64,000 nt of DNA from Lucinisca nassula (Eukaryota; Mollusca; Bivalvia; Lucinida; Lucinidae), in the NCBI GenBank assembly GCA_963580285.1, contig OY757010.1, positions 214,056,138 to 214,120,137 on the forward strand, written 5' to 3'. The stretch's first letter is position 1. Each line of letters starts with the position of its first letter. Made by a program: the position numbers and the translations under genes. A model generated the notes under the pieces. That model had not been told where the DNA came from, searched no databases, and saw only the letters and a program-made list of their open reading frames with translations. Shown here piece after piece: positions 39,501 through 54,500 of the stretch.

Positions 39501-42500
39501 AGCAGAATGGAGAGAATGACTGTACAACATATGTCATGATAAATTTCCATAAAAGGATCTTGCTGGATCCTACGGGGATTAAACCTACCAAGATACACTT
39601 GATGTATTTTAAACTACAGTTGACTCTCGTTATCTCGACCTCGCCTATCTCGACCCTATCACTTATGTCGAACCGAAGTCTGTTATCCCTATATATTTAT
39701 TGTATTTCAACTTCGCCTGTGTCGAACTACTTTTAAGTCAACTTTTCGGCTATCTCGCCCATCATTTTCAGTCCCTGAATATATTTTTCATTGTCTTTAC
39801 TACCGCGTTTCTCGAACCGAGATTCATGACGCAAAGAAAGAAAAAAAAAAAACGATGCCGCCGGTTTTTCAGTTAAAGAAAATAATAATAGACCTTTACA
39901 AAACAGTTCATCAATACTCACAATGTTTTTAATTTTCAAATTTGTCCAGGTGTGTTTGCAATTAAAATTAGCACAAACAATACCTTTACGGCTATTACGA
40001 AAATCACGAGCGTGTACTAAAGACTGACACGTGGTGCTGAACCTTTGATCTTAACACCTCGTTTCAATGGTTTCAAAGATTTCCGCGATAAAAAGCGGCT
40101 CTAATTTGTATTAATGTACAATTAGGTATGACAAGGCTCTTTAATTGGTTGTTTTACGTAATAGTAATTAGTGTCAAAAATTGAGTACTGTCACTTGTCC
40201 CGATGCACATACAAACAGTGTAGATCCTAAAAAGATGGCTGGTGATATTGGTGAAACTCAACTATAACTTCAATACAGAAGAAAATTCTTTTCTGCTATA
40301 TGACCTATCTTTGTAAAAGGACAGCACAAACTTCTGGATTAATATAATATTCTTGAATAATATATTTTCTGCCATTTTGAAAGGATGACTTCCTATTTAC
40401 ATATCTGTAAATTGAGCTCCTCTGAAAAAGCAGTTTACTCTAAAAGGAAGCAAAATCTCAGAAGCAAATTCTTTTTCTGAAACAAATTCTTTCTCAGAGG
40501 CATTTTTTTTTTTAATTCTTTCCTTTAGGAGAAAATACAATGACATTCCGTCATTAAAACCAGCTAAATTTAAGACTAATTCTGCTTTTCAAAGTATATT
40601 TAACCCTTATCTTGCTGTTCACGACAACCCCTATCTTTGGGAACAGTGTAGATCCAGATCAGATGGCTTCTGAAGAAGCCATCTGATCAGGATCTACACT
40701 GTTTGACATTCAATTTATGAATTTGTAGGAATAAATTGCATCAAGTAATTTGATTGGTTGATAGACATAAATGGTTGTGGCTTAAAAGAATATTCAGCAA
40801 GAGAAGGGTAAAAAGGCTTCAGTTGTTGCTTTAAGTGTTTTCTAGGTCCAGTGTCCTATCTTAAGAGACCACTTTTGAACAGTCCCAAAGGTGGTCTGTA
40901 TTTAGGAATTTTACTGTACAGTGAAACTGCAACACTGATGGCTCCTTTACCATGGCTACATTGAACTCACTCTTGAGTTCCTTGAGAATTATTCCAAAAG
41001 CTCCAGACATCAATATACAGTCGAACTTCGATGGCTCGAAGCCCCTCGGGACCATAGAAATTTGTTCGAAACAGCGGTAGTTCGAGCCACTGTTGCATAC
41101 TTCCAGAAAACATAACTGGGGGATTTTTGGACTCCTTTTCGGTGTTCTGTAACATAAATGTATGCTGTGTGTACTCATTAGAATCGCCTCAATGAGGCGA
41201 TTCTAATGAGTACACACAGCATACATTTGCAAGATAAAACTAGAAAATCTCCTTAATTATCCCACACTTTTTCTTATGCAGAGGAATTCCCTAGGGACTC
41301 AAAAACGGGTTCGACTCAGCCATGGTAAACCAGCCATCGGTGTTCGAGCCATCGAAGTTCGACTGTAAAGAGGATAATTAAAGGTTTTTCTTTCTATTGT
41401 GAAAATGAATTTCGTTTTTGTGGATTTTAACGAAGTGTAAGCTCCGGCGAATCACTCACAAACTGCATACAGAACTTTTATTTCACCCAATCAAATCGCT
41501 TGAAATGTACATATTCATGGAGAATTGGAATTATAATGATTTGTTTTGTTTTGTTTGATTTGAGGTATAACCCTTCACCACTCAGATACGTGTTTACATG
41601 TCTGCACCCCCCCCCCCCCCCCCATTTTAAGCCCCAGAAGCACCTAAAATCTGCATTTCTACCCCTGGATAGTTATGTTTACTTTAGGATTTGTTGAGCA
41701 AAAAAGTGACCTGTTTTTTCGCGCGCCTCCCCACTAAAGATATTCTGGGGGGGATTGAAGGTGGTCGTTGCTGAGAGTTTCTGGGGTCAAAAATGCCTGA
41801 AAATTGATGCTGATAAAACATGCTGCAAACAGTGAAAATGGCCAGTGCCAAACACCTTAATTGTTGCCTTGACAGCTTTGTGAGGGTTAAAATGTGGTCA
41901 AAAATTCATGTGAAAACACACTTTTTGCCAACTTTGAGATGGCCCCTCTTTACCATGACAACACTGATCAAGTCATGATAGGGCTGCCACGATACTTGTC
42001 TCACGATACGATACGTATCGCGATACGTTTTATGAAGGATCACTGGTTGGAAAACAAAGGTGAAAGTGAAACAAAACTAAATTTAATGTAACAATAAACT
42101 TTAAAAACTTAATTAAGTAAAATTCTATAGGTTAAGTATGGGTATTTGGTGATGTTTGAAGGATAAATTTGAAAATTGTCTTTTAAAAGTTAGCAATGAC
42201 TAGCTTATACACATGAGATCTGAGTTGTAATATCCCTGAAACACAGTATGTCCTATAGCTTATGTCCAAAGTATGTAGAAGATGGTGGAAGGTTACAGGT
42301 CAGCACTGTTTGCATGTGCTTTTCTGTCACAGACTTGACCCCATTTTGTTCTTTTTTTTTTCGAATCCGAAATGCTGCCATACAACGGATTTAAACTTTG
42401 CTGGCGCATCTTCTATTTCACGAGTTTCCCTTACTCCCCGGTTGGCCATTTTCCGATTTGAATACGAAAAAATCGAAAAATTTTTTTTTTCTTTTTTGAC

Positions 42501-45500
42501 ATAAATTTTATAAAACTGAGCCTTCTTACATCAAAAATATATAAGAAGATCGACAAACATTATAATCCGAACTGTTTCGTAGGCAGATCTTTGCTAGATT
42601 TATTTCTTTTTCTTCCACTAAATGATTTAAGCGGCCGGACATTTCGGCCATGACATTCGAAATGAATCGTACCGAAAATTAAAAAAACAATATCGTGAAT
42701 CGAACCGAAGCCCTTGTACTGCGGTGAATCGAGTTTTCGGTGAATCGTGACACCTCTAAGTCATGAAAGGTTGCATTTGAAAGGCTACTGCCCAATGAAC
42801 ATTCATACTGAGTTTGGTGTAAAACAGACCATCCATTATGAAACAATGGCTAGTTGAAGTTGCTGTCAGGTGCAACACTGTGAAAATCAGCGAAATTCAC
42901 AAAATCCCTGAGTGGTATAGGGTTAAAGCCCCAATCAACACTATTTAGGTCATTTTGGAGACATTCCTTCCAATTTTGTGGGACGTTTGACCGACATTGA
43001 GATGAAATGACATCTCAATCCCAGCTGACCAATGAAACCAATAGGGTTTATAAGCATGGACGGGCCGACTTGCAGCAATTGTTAAGTGAGCTCACTAAAA
43101 TCACCTAAATAAGGTGTTTCTATTGAGTAGACACAACATATTTTAGTCTGTAAAAGGTAGGATTATTATCCCCATTATGTCATCTGCTCTGGCATTATAA
43201 TGGTTACAACCTTGGTCCAAAGCGTTTTCAAGCCATCAAAGTTTGACAACCTATTGACAAGGATGACAAGGAATTTTGAAAGAGTTGCCTCCCATGAATT
43301 ACCATCCATTCTCTTAAGGGGAATGGGAAAACCTGCCAGATTTTTCCCTCATTTTTAAAAGGGAGAAAACTTTCAGGACTTCCTGTTTGCTTTTCTATAA
43401 GCTCTATCTCACTGAAAAAGGGGCCTACTCTTAAAGGAAAGAATTTGCTCCTCAGGAGCAAATTTTTTACCTTTAAGAGTTGACCCCTATTGACATTGGA
43501 GACAAAAATACTTTTGCAGGAGTTGCCTTCCTTGAAGGTTTATCCATTCCCATTAATAGCTAGATAAAGGCACTAACCTTCTTCTGAAGGTCCAGCCTCC
43601 TCCATGGATTCCATTTTAGCACTGATTAGATTCTTCTCAAACTGGGCGTAGGCATCAAACACCTGAGTGAAGTCTCTTACAGTTATCACAGTCTGTATAG
43701 CTTCTTCATAAATATCTCGGGCCTGGAAATATCATTGAAAGATGCGAATGTTGCAGTGGGCATAAAATATTGATGATTATCAAATATTCAAAATATAAGA
43801 TTTTCCTTTATGCTTAGTAATGGAATACACCACAATCTCTTTATAACACTATTAATGGGATCCAAAGCAGACACACCTAAGTTAAACAACCATGACTTTT
43901 TGTTTTTTTTATTTTGGTTTTATGGCCCTTTCAAGATTATTTCACTCATATCGAGCCGATCGTTAATCAGAGGTGGGCGAAAACCAGAGTACCCGGAGAA
44001 AAACCACCTGACCTTCCGTTGCAGAACTTGGTGTCTCACATGTGACCCGAGAGAAGCTCGAACCACAGCGGTGACTTAATGAATAAGAGGCTGCACTCTT
44101 ATCCACTAGGCCACGGTGGCCCGTAAAACAACCTTGATATATCCTAAAATGTGTAGATTATATAGAACTAGAAATGTGTCAATACAACACAAATGCCCCC
44201 ACCCAGGGGCCTACCTCCCCCTCCCCCGCAAAAAAAAAAATGACACATTACAATAATACCTGTCCTTAGGTCATTGGCATAGATTGGTGTATGACTGATT
44301 AAACCTTGAAAAAATAACTATCAACATACCAAATAGGAACTCAATCCATCAAATGGTTTGGAAAATATAGGCCTTTACAAACCTTGACATTAAACATTTC
44401 TAAGTCTGCAACCTTGACCTTAAGGTCATGGGCAGGGGCTGGGTTATGGCTTAATGAAACTTTTGACCTGCATCAATCATCATTCCAAATATGTTGCAAA
44501 TCCATCACATGGTTCAGGAAATATTGACTATCAAAAAATATAATATAAAAAAAAATTCTATGTCTGTGACCTTGACCTTTAGGGGTGGGGGTATGGCTCA
44601 ATGAAACTTTGGACCTGCATTATTGTCATACCAAATATGAAGCAAACCCATTATAAAGTTTGGAAAATATAAGCTATTAACATACTGAAATTTGAAAATT
44701 TCTATGTCTGCGACCTTGACCTTGAAGTCATTGGCATGGGTGGGGGTATTACTGAATAAAACTTTGGACCTACATCTATCATCAAACCAAATATGAACCA
44801 AATTAATCATAAAAGTTCAAGTTCAACGTGGTACAAATACCTTAACGAAAGTCTTAAAGATTAAAAATTTTCTGTGACCTTGACCTTGAGGCCATGGGTA
44901 TGGGTGGGGGTATTGCTGAATAAACCATTGAAGCTATATGTATCATCATACTGAATATGAACCAAATTCATTGCATGGTTTGGAAAATATGAGCTCAAGT
45001 TCTACCTGGTACAAATACCTTAACCTGGGTCTTAAACATTAAAAATTTCAAAGTCCACGACCTTGACCTTGAGGTCATGGGTATGGGTTGGGGTATTGCT
45101 GAATAAAACTTTGGACCTATATCTATCAGCATACTAAATAAAAACCAAATCCATTGTATGTTTTGAAAATATGATCTCAAGTTCAACGTGGTACAAATAC
45201 CTTAACCTGTGTCTTAAACTTTAGAAATTTCTAAGTTCCTGACCTTGACCTTGAGGTCATGGGTATGGGTGGGGGTATTGCTGAATAAAACTTTGGACCT
45301 ATATCTATCATTATATAACCCACAGCAATGATAGACATGATGGTGAAGGAATAGCACTCTTACCCACAAGGCCATGGATGTGTTTTTGTTTTTGTTATGT
45401 CTCCTTATCTGGAGCTATGGCTGAAGTGTATTCATTTCCCGAAACACTGGTACTTACCCTTTCAAAATGTCCCCCTCTAATATAATAATCTGCCAGGGAG

Positions 45501-48500
45501 TTCCATAGCACCCCTATTTGGTCAGTGTATCTCTTAAGACCTTGTCTGATGATTGGTTCAATGTTGAGTGATGTCACTTTGTCAGGGTTCTTGGCTATCA
45601 AGTCACACAACTCATTCCAAAGCTGAAACCGTGAAAGATGTAAGCACTTCCAATAAACTCTTACATTTAAACATTTAAACTTTTAAACTCCCACACTCAA
45701 AAAATCAGGGGCCAGTTGTTCAAAACTAATGACGTCGTTAGTTAACGTATCATTAAAATCATTTATTATGGCAAATATGCTAATATTTTTGCTGAAAAAA
45801 TGTGAGCAGCTTTTGCATTTGCAAAAGCTGCTTACATTTTTTCAGTAAAAATAACAAAATTTTAGGTATTAAACTTGCTAGAATGGTTAACAATTTGACC
45901 ACTAACAAGCACGTTAAGCTAACAATGCTTTGAACAACTGGCCCCAGATATATTCTCAAGCTTAAGGCTTGACATAACAACTGCCCAGCAGATGATTCAC
46001 AAGTAATATCAATCCATAATTTTCCTGAATAATAATTAAAAAAAAAATTGCCACCCATTATAAAAATCTACATTGTTTTTTGAAGCGTCAGTCAAAAAAT
46101 ATTTTTTTCCTTGCTCGGTTTTTACTCCTCTAGTTTCAAGGCTATAGATTAAATAGTTTTTTTTATATTTTGCTGACAAGAATTCATCCATATTTTTAAA
46201 GGGCCATTACTCAGGAAAGGGGCATAATCCTGACAAGAAAAATATGTGTCAAGATAAATCAATACATAAAATTTCAAAATCCTAGCATGCATGGTCAGGA
46301 GTTATGCTATGCATCAAAATGTGTAACAGATGCACTCATGCCTGCCCACAACGACAAATGACCAAGAAGCGATATGCCCCTCCAACTTATTTGAAGCTGG
46401 TGACATAAACATGGAATGACAGAGGTACAAATATGCCAAGAAAGCCCATTGACTCTTTCATGATACAGTCAGTCATCAAGATTGTACATTCTGCCAGGTT
46501 GTTATGGTTCTTGGAAAATATTTGATGAAAAACTAGACAAAGTGCCCAGTGGGGTACGTATACCCCCGGCCAGTGCCATCGCCTCAGCTGAAAATAGCAA
46601 TGTCAAAAGTTTCTTTGCATATACAGGCCATATTCCATAAAATGGCCATTTTCAATATTCAAAGGGCAATAACTGTGAAAGTAGGAAAACAAGAGTTATG
46701 GTTCATGTGTTCTGCATGTCAAGTCATGGTGTTCAACATTTGCGAGGAGTTTCATGAAAATATGTCAAGCCGTTTAAAAGTAATGGAGAAGACATGAAGA
46801 TGTTAACAGACATATAATTTACTATCTTCAAAGGAAAATAATTTGTAATATATGCAAACTAGAGTTAAGGTTCTTGTGTTCTGCCCATCCTATTATCTTG
46901 CTCTACAGTCGTTTGAAGTTTCATGAAATTATCTCAAACGGTTTCAAAGTTACAGAGCGGACACAAGTGTATGGTAAAAATTGCAAGTTATAATATTCAA
47001 AGGGCAATAACTCTGAAAGTAGGAAAGCAAGAGTTAAGGTTCATGTGTTCTGCACGTCGTCTCATGGTGTTTAACATTTATGTGAAGTTTCATGAAAATA
47101 TGTCAAGTGGTTTAAAAGTTATGGCGCGGACACGAAAATGTTAACAGACACACAAAAACACACACACACACACACAGAGTTTTAAAATCCATCAATAAAT
47201 GTAGGTTCTAGAGTGATGACAATGTTTCTCTAAAAATAGCCATAGTGACCTTGATTTGAGGCCAAGACCTTGAAAGTAGATCTTGCTCGAGATATTATCA
47301 TAAGCATCTTTTGTGTGAAGTTATATTAAAATCTGTTAATAAATGTAGGTGGTAGAGCTATGACACAGTGACCTTGACCTTGAGACCATGACCTTGAAAG
47401 TCAAGCAACTCGAGATGTTATCATAAGAAACATTTGTGTGAAGCTCTATTAAAATCCATCAATAAATATAGGGGCTAGAGCGATGACAAAGTTTTTCTAA
47501 AAATAGCCACAGTGACCTTGACGTTGAAAGTCGAAATTGCTCGAGATATTGCCATAAGGAACATTTGTGGGAAGTTATACTGAAATCGGTGAAGAAATGT
47601 AAGCGCTAGAGTGATGACAAAGTTTTTCTAAAAATAGCCACAGTGACCTTGACCTTGAAAGTCAAACTCGCTCGAGGTATTGTCACAAGAAACATTTTTG
47701 TGAAGTTAAATTGAAATCAGTGAAGAAATGTTGTCGCTAGAGGGACGACAATTTTTTTTCTAAAAATAGACACAGCCACCTTGACCTCTTGAAAGTAAAA
47801 CTCGCTAGAGGTATTGTCATAAGGAACATTTTTGTGAAGTTAAATTGAAATCAGTGAAATGTTGTCGCTAGAGTGATGACAATGTTTTTGTAAAAATAGC
47901 CACAGTGACCTTGACCTTGAAAGTCGAAATCGCTCGAGATATTGTCCTAAGGAACATTTGTGTGAAGTTATATTCAAATTGGTGAAGAAATGTAAGCACT
48001 AGAGTGATGACAAAGTTTTTCTAAAAATAGCTACAGTGACCTTGACAGTGAGGCCACAACCTTTAAAAGCCGAACTCGCTCAAGATATTGTCCATAAGTT
48101 ACATTTGTGTGAAGTTATATTGAAATTGGTGAAGAAATAAAGGCAGTAGAGCGATGACAACGTTTTTCCAAAAAATAGCCACAGTGCCCTTGACCTTAGG
48201 GTCATGAGCATGAATGTCACACTCACTCGAGACAGTGTCATAAGGAACATTTGTGTGAAGTTATATTGAAATTGGTGAAGAAATGTAGGCCCTAGAGCCA
48301 TGACAAAGACAAGGTTTTTCTAAAAATAGTGACAGTGACCTTGACAGTGGGTTCACGACCTTGAAAGTGGAATTCGCTCGAGATATTGTCATAAGTAATA
48401 TTTGTTTGAAGTTATATTGAAATTGGTGAAGAAATAAAGGCACTAGAGTGATGACGTTTTTTCTAAAAATAGCCACAGTGACCTTGACCTTGAGATCATG

Positions 48501-51500
48501 AGCATGAAAGTAGAACTCACTCGAGATAGTATCATAAGGAACATTTGTGTGAAGTAATATTGAAATTGGTGAAGAAATGTGCGCGCTAGAGTGATGACAA
48601 ATTTTTTCTAAAAATAGCCACAGTGACCTTGACCTTGAGGTCATGACCTTGAAAGTGGAACTCGCTCGAAATATTTCCATAAGAAACATTTGTGTGAAGT
48701 AATATTGAAATTGGTGAAGAAATGTAGGCGCTGGAGCGATGAAAAAGTTTTTCTAAAAATAGCCACAGTGACCTTGGCCTTGAGGTCATGACCTTGAAAG
48801 TCAAACTCGCCCATCCTGTTATTGTGCTTTGCATTTGTTTGAAGTTTCACGTAATTATCTCAAACGGTTTGAAAGTTACAGAGCGGACACAAGTGTATGG
48901 TAAAAATTGCAAGTTATAATATTCAAAGGGCAATAACTATAAAAGTAGAAAAGCAAGAGTTACGGTTCATGTGTTATGCACGTTGTCTCATGGTGTTTAA
49001 CATTTATGTGAAGTTTCATGAAAATATATCAAGCGGTTGAAAAGTTATGGAGCGGACATGAAAATACAAGTTAAAACATACAAAGGGCAATAACTCTGAA
49101 AGTAGAAAAGCAAGGGTTACGGTTCATATGTTCTGCACGTCGCCTCATGGTGTTTAACATTTATGTGAAGTTTCATGAAAATATGTCAAGGGGTTTAAAA
49201 GTTATGGAGCGGACACGAAAATGTTAACAGACACACAAACACACACAGAAAATATGAAAACTATAAACCCCCATGGCATACTGCGTATGCCGGGGGTATA
49301 AATATGGACAGAGAGACAGAATAAATATGGGTTATGGAAGGACAGTCAGACAGAATGATGGAAGGACAGGTATAAACCAGTATAGCCCCTTTTTTCAACA
49401 AGAAGGCCCGATTTGCTTACTTGATTTCTAGATGTCACATAGCTTCTGAAAGTAATGTGGATAATTGACAACCATCTTATTCCATGAAGCATAACTGCTG
49501 CACTTAGATAGATGGCCACCTGTGCAACACTCTTGAGAAATTTGAATGAAACAAGCTTAACAATTTAGTAAAGGCTGCCATATAACTCTTATCATGCTGT
49601 TCACGACAACCCCTATCTTTGGAAACAGTGTAGATCCAGTTTGACATTCAATTTATGAATTTATAGGAATAAATTACATCAAGTATTAGTAATCTGATTG
49701 GTTCAAAGTCAGAAATGGGTGTGGCTAAACTGAATAATCAGCAAGAGAAGGGTTAAAGATTTTTTGCCTTTTAAGTCAGTCATTTTCTTCATTAGAGCAA
49801 AACCATTTTGGTAGAAGGTTCCTCTGAAGTTTGAATGAGATTGAACCAAAGGTATAGGAGGGGTGATCCTTAAAGATATTTCTATTTTAAGCTCTGGCAG
49901 CCACCTTGTTCATCTCAGCAGACCTGTTTAGCTATTTCTCTAGAGGGTCATATAAGAATTATTCCTATGAAGTTTGAATGAGACTGGACCAAAGGTATAG
50001 GAGGAGTTGTAATTGAGATTTTTCTCTATCTTAAGCTCTGGAGGCCATCTTGTTCACTGAAGCAGACCTGTTTTAGTTACTTTTGTAAGGGGTCACTTAA
50101 GCAATATTCCTGTGCGGTTTGAATGAAATTGGACCAAAGGTATAAGAGGAGTTGTCATTTATAAGTTGTTTCCTATTTTTTGCTCTGGTGGCCACTTTGT
50201 TCATTGAAGCATAACCATTTCAGTAAGTTTGGTAGAGGGTTGCCTAAGCAACATTCCTGTGAAGATTGAAGATTGACCAATGGAATAGGAGAAATTAGCA
50301 TTTAAAGGTTTTCTCTATTTTTAGCACTGTCTTCCATTTTGTTTATTGAAGCTGAACTGTTATAGCTAATTTTGTAGAGGGTCACCTTTGCAACAATCCT
50401 ATGAAGTTTAAATGAAACTGGACCAAAGGTATAGAAATTACAGTTGTAATTATTTTAAGCTCTGGCAGCCATCTTGTTCATTGGAGCATAACCATTTTAA
50501 TCACTTTGATAAAAGGTCATCTAAGCAACATTTCTGTGAAGTTTGAATGAAATTGGACTAAAGCTGTAGGAGATGTAATTAAAAGTTTTTTCTACTTTTA
50601 GCTCTGGCAGTCCTCTTGTTTGCCTGAGCCATACAGTTTTAGCTAGTTTGGTTGAGGATCACCTAAGCAACATTCCTGTAACATTTGCATGGAAGTGGGC
50701 CAAAGGTATAGGACGAGTTGTCACTTAAAGGTGTTTCCCATTTTTAGTGCTGACAGCCAACTTGTTCAAAAACAAAAACCTTTAAGCAATTTTGGTTGAA
50801 TGTTGTAACAGTTTTAGCTAATCTAGTATATAGTCACCTAAGCAACATTACTATGAAATTTGATTGAAATTGGCTCCCATGTATAGGAGGAGTTGTCATT
50901 GAAAGATTTTTCTTCTTTTATCTCTGACAGCCATCTTGTTCATTGGATCTGAACCGCTTTTTTTTATTTTGGAAGGAAGCCATCTAGGCAACATTCCTGT
51001 GACATTTGAATCAAATTGGCCTAAGGCTTTAAAGCATATTATTGAAGTTTTTCTATTTTTAGTTCCGGTGACCATGTTGCTCATCAGAGCAGAACTGTTT
51101 TAGCTATTTACATAGAGGGCCACCTTAGCAGCATTCCAATGAAGTTTGAATGCTAAATTGGCCTATGGATACGGGAGGAGTTGTTGTTTAAGATTTTTTC
51201 TATTTTTTAGCTCTGGTGGGGTGGCCATTTTGGTCATCAGTGTGGAACCATTTTAACTATTTCGGTAGAGGGTCATCTAAGCAACATTCTTTTAAAGTTT
51301 GACTGAAATCAATTTTACTTTGTAAGGGAGCCGCCTAGGCAACATCCCTGTGAAGTTTGAATAGAATTGGCCCAAGGCTTTAGGAGTTGTCAATTATAGC
51401 ATGTTGTTGAAGTTTTTCTATTTTTAGTTCTGGTGGCAATTTTGCTCATCAGGGCTGAACTTTTTTAGCTATTTTTGTAGAGGGTCTACTTAGCAGCATT

Positions 51501-54500
51501 CCTATGAAGTTTGAATGTTAAATTGGCCTAAGGATATGGGAGGAGTTGTTGTTTAAAGATTTTTCTATTTTTAGCTCCGACGGACATTTTGTTCACAGTG
51601 TGGAACCATTTTAGATATTTTGGTAGAGGGTCACAGAAGCAACATTCCTATGAAGTTTGATTGAAATTGGGCCTTAATTGGCCCAGGGGTTTAGGAAAAG
51701 TTGTTGAAAGATTTTTTCTAGTTTTTGCTCTGGTGGCCATCTTGTTCATCAGAGCAGGACAATTTTAGTTATTCTGGAAGGGAGCCACCAGGCAACATTC
51801 CTGTGAAGTTTGCATGCAATTTGCTCAAGGGTTTAGGAGGTAGGAGTTGGCATTGAAAGACAACTGTTGACACTTTTTCAATTTTTAGCTCTGGTGGCCA
51901 TTTTACTCATTGGAGCAGAACCATTTCAGCTATTTTGGTAGAGAGTCACCTTACTACATTCCTTTAGAGTTTGGTTTAGGAGGAGTTGGCATTTAAAGCA
52001 AATATTTTTTGTTGACCCTGCATGAAGCACAATGAACAACAGACTTCTTGCTCAGGGGATTTAATGATTCCTCAAACATAAGAAACTTATAAACAAACTA
52101 AAAACAAACCTGATGTTTTGATTTTCCTTCTTTTGATACAAAACCGTCATCATTGATCACATCAGCCAATCGTTTTGCAGCTTCATCTAGCCAGCCAATG
52201 GATTTCAGGAATTCAATATACTCTTCTGTGCCTTCTTTACAAAGCTGAAAAAAAAAACTTCATGTGTCATAAAAACACTTATCATGAACAAAAAGAGATT
52301 AGATAGTGGACAACAGTTACTGAAACTGCAAATTGTTAAACAGTTGTTGTTGTTGAACATTTTTGACAATTTTTTGTCGAGTTTTGGAATTGTTTACACA
52401 ATTAAATAGCTACATAGAATGATTAACCCTTATTCCACTGAACACAAAAAACCCTACCTTTGCAACAGAGCAGATCCAGATCTTCTAAAGAAGCCATCTG
52501 ATCAGGATATACATGTACATTAATTGGCATTCCCTTTAAAATTTGAATATATACATGTACATTATACATGTATATGGTAATTTGATTGGTTGATAGCAAG
52601 AAATGGGTGTGGGAAAATTTATTATCCAGCAGAAAACGTATTAATTAATAGGCAACAATTGTGACCATTCATGTGTTCATATTTGCCAGGTCTGAGGCCT
52701 TGTCGTTAAGCAACTGTCTTAGGACTGACTGACGGATGTTTTTAAGGTAACCGGGCGCCAAGGGCACATAGGGGCTACCCCCAGTTCGCCAGCTGGGATT
52801 AGTTGTAGGTACTGCTCTTGTCCCTAGGCTGCCAATTTGCTGACTCCTGTCTGCTTGACAGTTATCAGCTAGCCGATTGGGAGTTAGGTGACTTCTTTCG
52901 CGGAGGACGTGAGAAGTAGGTCAATCCTACCTCTCCCATACCCCGCTCAAGATGTCATGTAGGCACAGAACGCACCCAATGTTAAGCGTTTGTCCTGTAA
53001 AATGAGCAGTCCTCTGGCGGTGTTCGAATTTTGAATGCAAATGCAGACCAATGGTCGGGCTCTAGAATGTGGTGACACGTTGCCAATTCCGGCTGCAAAA
53101 TGTGTCAGTACACAGCCCTTGTCTGACCGAGGAAAAAAGCTTCTCATGCATTATCTGGCTTTGGCTTCCATTAGTCTCTACCCCTACCCCTGCCATGGTA
53201 GAGAAAACGCCTATGGACACGGTGCTTGTTAAAGGGTGATAATGCATGTAATTTTGAATTTTGAACGGCGGCCAAAAGTGAGCCAGGAAGGGTTACTATT
53301 AGACCAGCCAATTTCGGCTATTGCAAAATGTCCTAGTACCCGTGCTCTACCACCCTGAAAACACGCCTATGCTGTGTCGCCACCCCCCAGGTCTCTACGA
53401 AGATAATCTTTGTAGTACCGTTAACTACTGGCCCCTAATTGCGCCGCGTTGGGATGTCATATGTTGGTGTTTTGGTTCTTGCTTTTCTCTTAGTTTGTAG
53501 TTAATCCAGCCAATCAGTGTGTAGTTAGTGACTTCTATCGCGGAGGATGCGAAAGGAGCTCAATCCTATTTTGCTTCTTAGCTTTTCCAGTTTATGAAAA
53601 GGTGATGCTTTCATCGACGTAGGATGTCGAGTTCTTATCTGTCTTAGGACCCTGAGAGCAAACAAATTATGTTAACCCTTATCTTGCTGAATATTCATTT
53701 AAGCCCCACCCATTTCTGTCTATCAACCAATCAAATTACTTGATGTAATTTATTCTACAAATTCATAAATTGAATGCCAAACAATGTAGATCCTGATCAG
53801 AAGCCATCCGATCTGGATCCACACTGTTTGCAAAGATAGGGGTTGTCGTGAACAGCACGATAAGGGTTAATGATTGAAACAAGGTGGCCCTGAATCCATC
53901 ACCTGACTTTAAGATGTGACCCACTTAGTTGAAGTCATGTGGCTCACTGACTTAACCCTTATCCTCCTGCATAAATTAATCTGGCCCATTCCATTTCTGA
54001 GTATGAACCAATCAAATTACTTTACATGTATATACATGTATTTGATCACTTCACAAACTGCATAGCAAACAGTGTCGATATAGATCAGATGGCTCCTTCA
54101 TCATGTAATTGGGCCAAAGGTATAAGAGGAGTGTCATTTGAAGATCTATTGGTTTTGTTTGTTTGATTTGAGGTTTAATAACCCCATCAACACTGTAAAG
54201 GTCATTTTGGAGACGTTGCTTCCAATTTTGTGGGACTTTTGTCCGACATTGAGATGAAATGACATCTCAAGCCCTGTCGCCCTGTGAAACCAATAGGGTT
54301 TATTAGCATGGACGGTCCGGCTCGCACTGCGGTTCCTGGACAGGCTTAGATCCTCTAAGCGGTTTACTAGTACTAGTGTGCTGGCTGGATTCAGCGCTGT
54401 GTGGAAGCATCATGCAGCCCATATATTTCTTCAAGCCCCTATGGCGATCTATTGGAGTCCCTCTAATAGTCAAAGCACAGACATTGCCAATATCAAAGTG

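Larger units (their letters stand above)
41551..43081 (-). mobile_element. SINE2 split by piggyBac-like and hAT-like MITEs
   Basis: The SINE2 tail lies at about 41551-41566 and the remaining body at 42927-43081, where it is cut short. The interrupting MITE sits at the same SINE position as in the copy at 24 kb. Confidence 0.75.

Noticed and set aside
39615..39830. A further Tc1-like element starting tacagttgactctcgttatc
   Set aside because: Only one end is convincing; no matching inverted end or TA flank was found.
48261..48850. Minus ORFs with repeated [18 protein letters not shown] units
   Set aside because: Translation of the pearl-like core array; the units drift in frame and no family is recognised.
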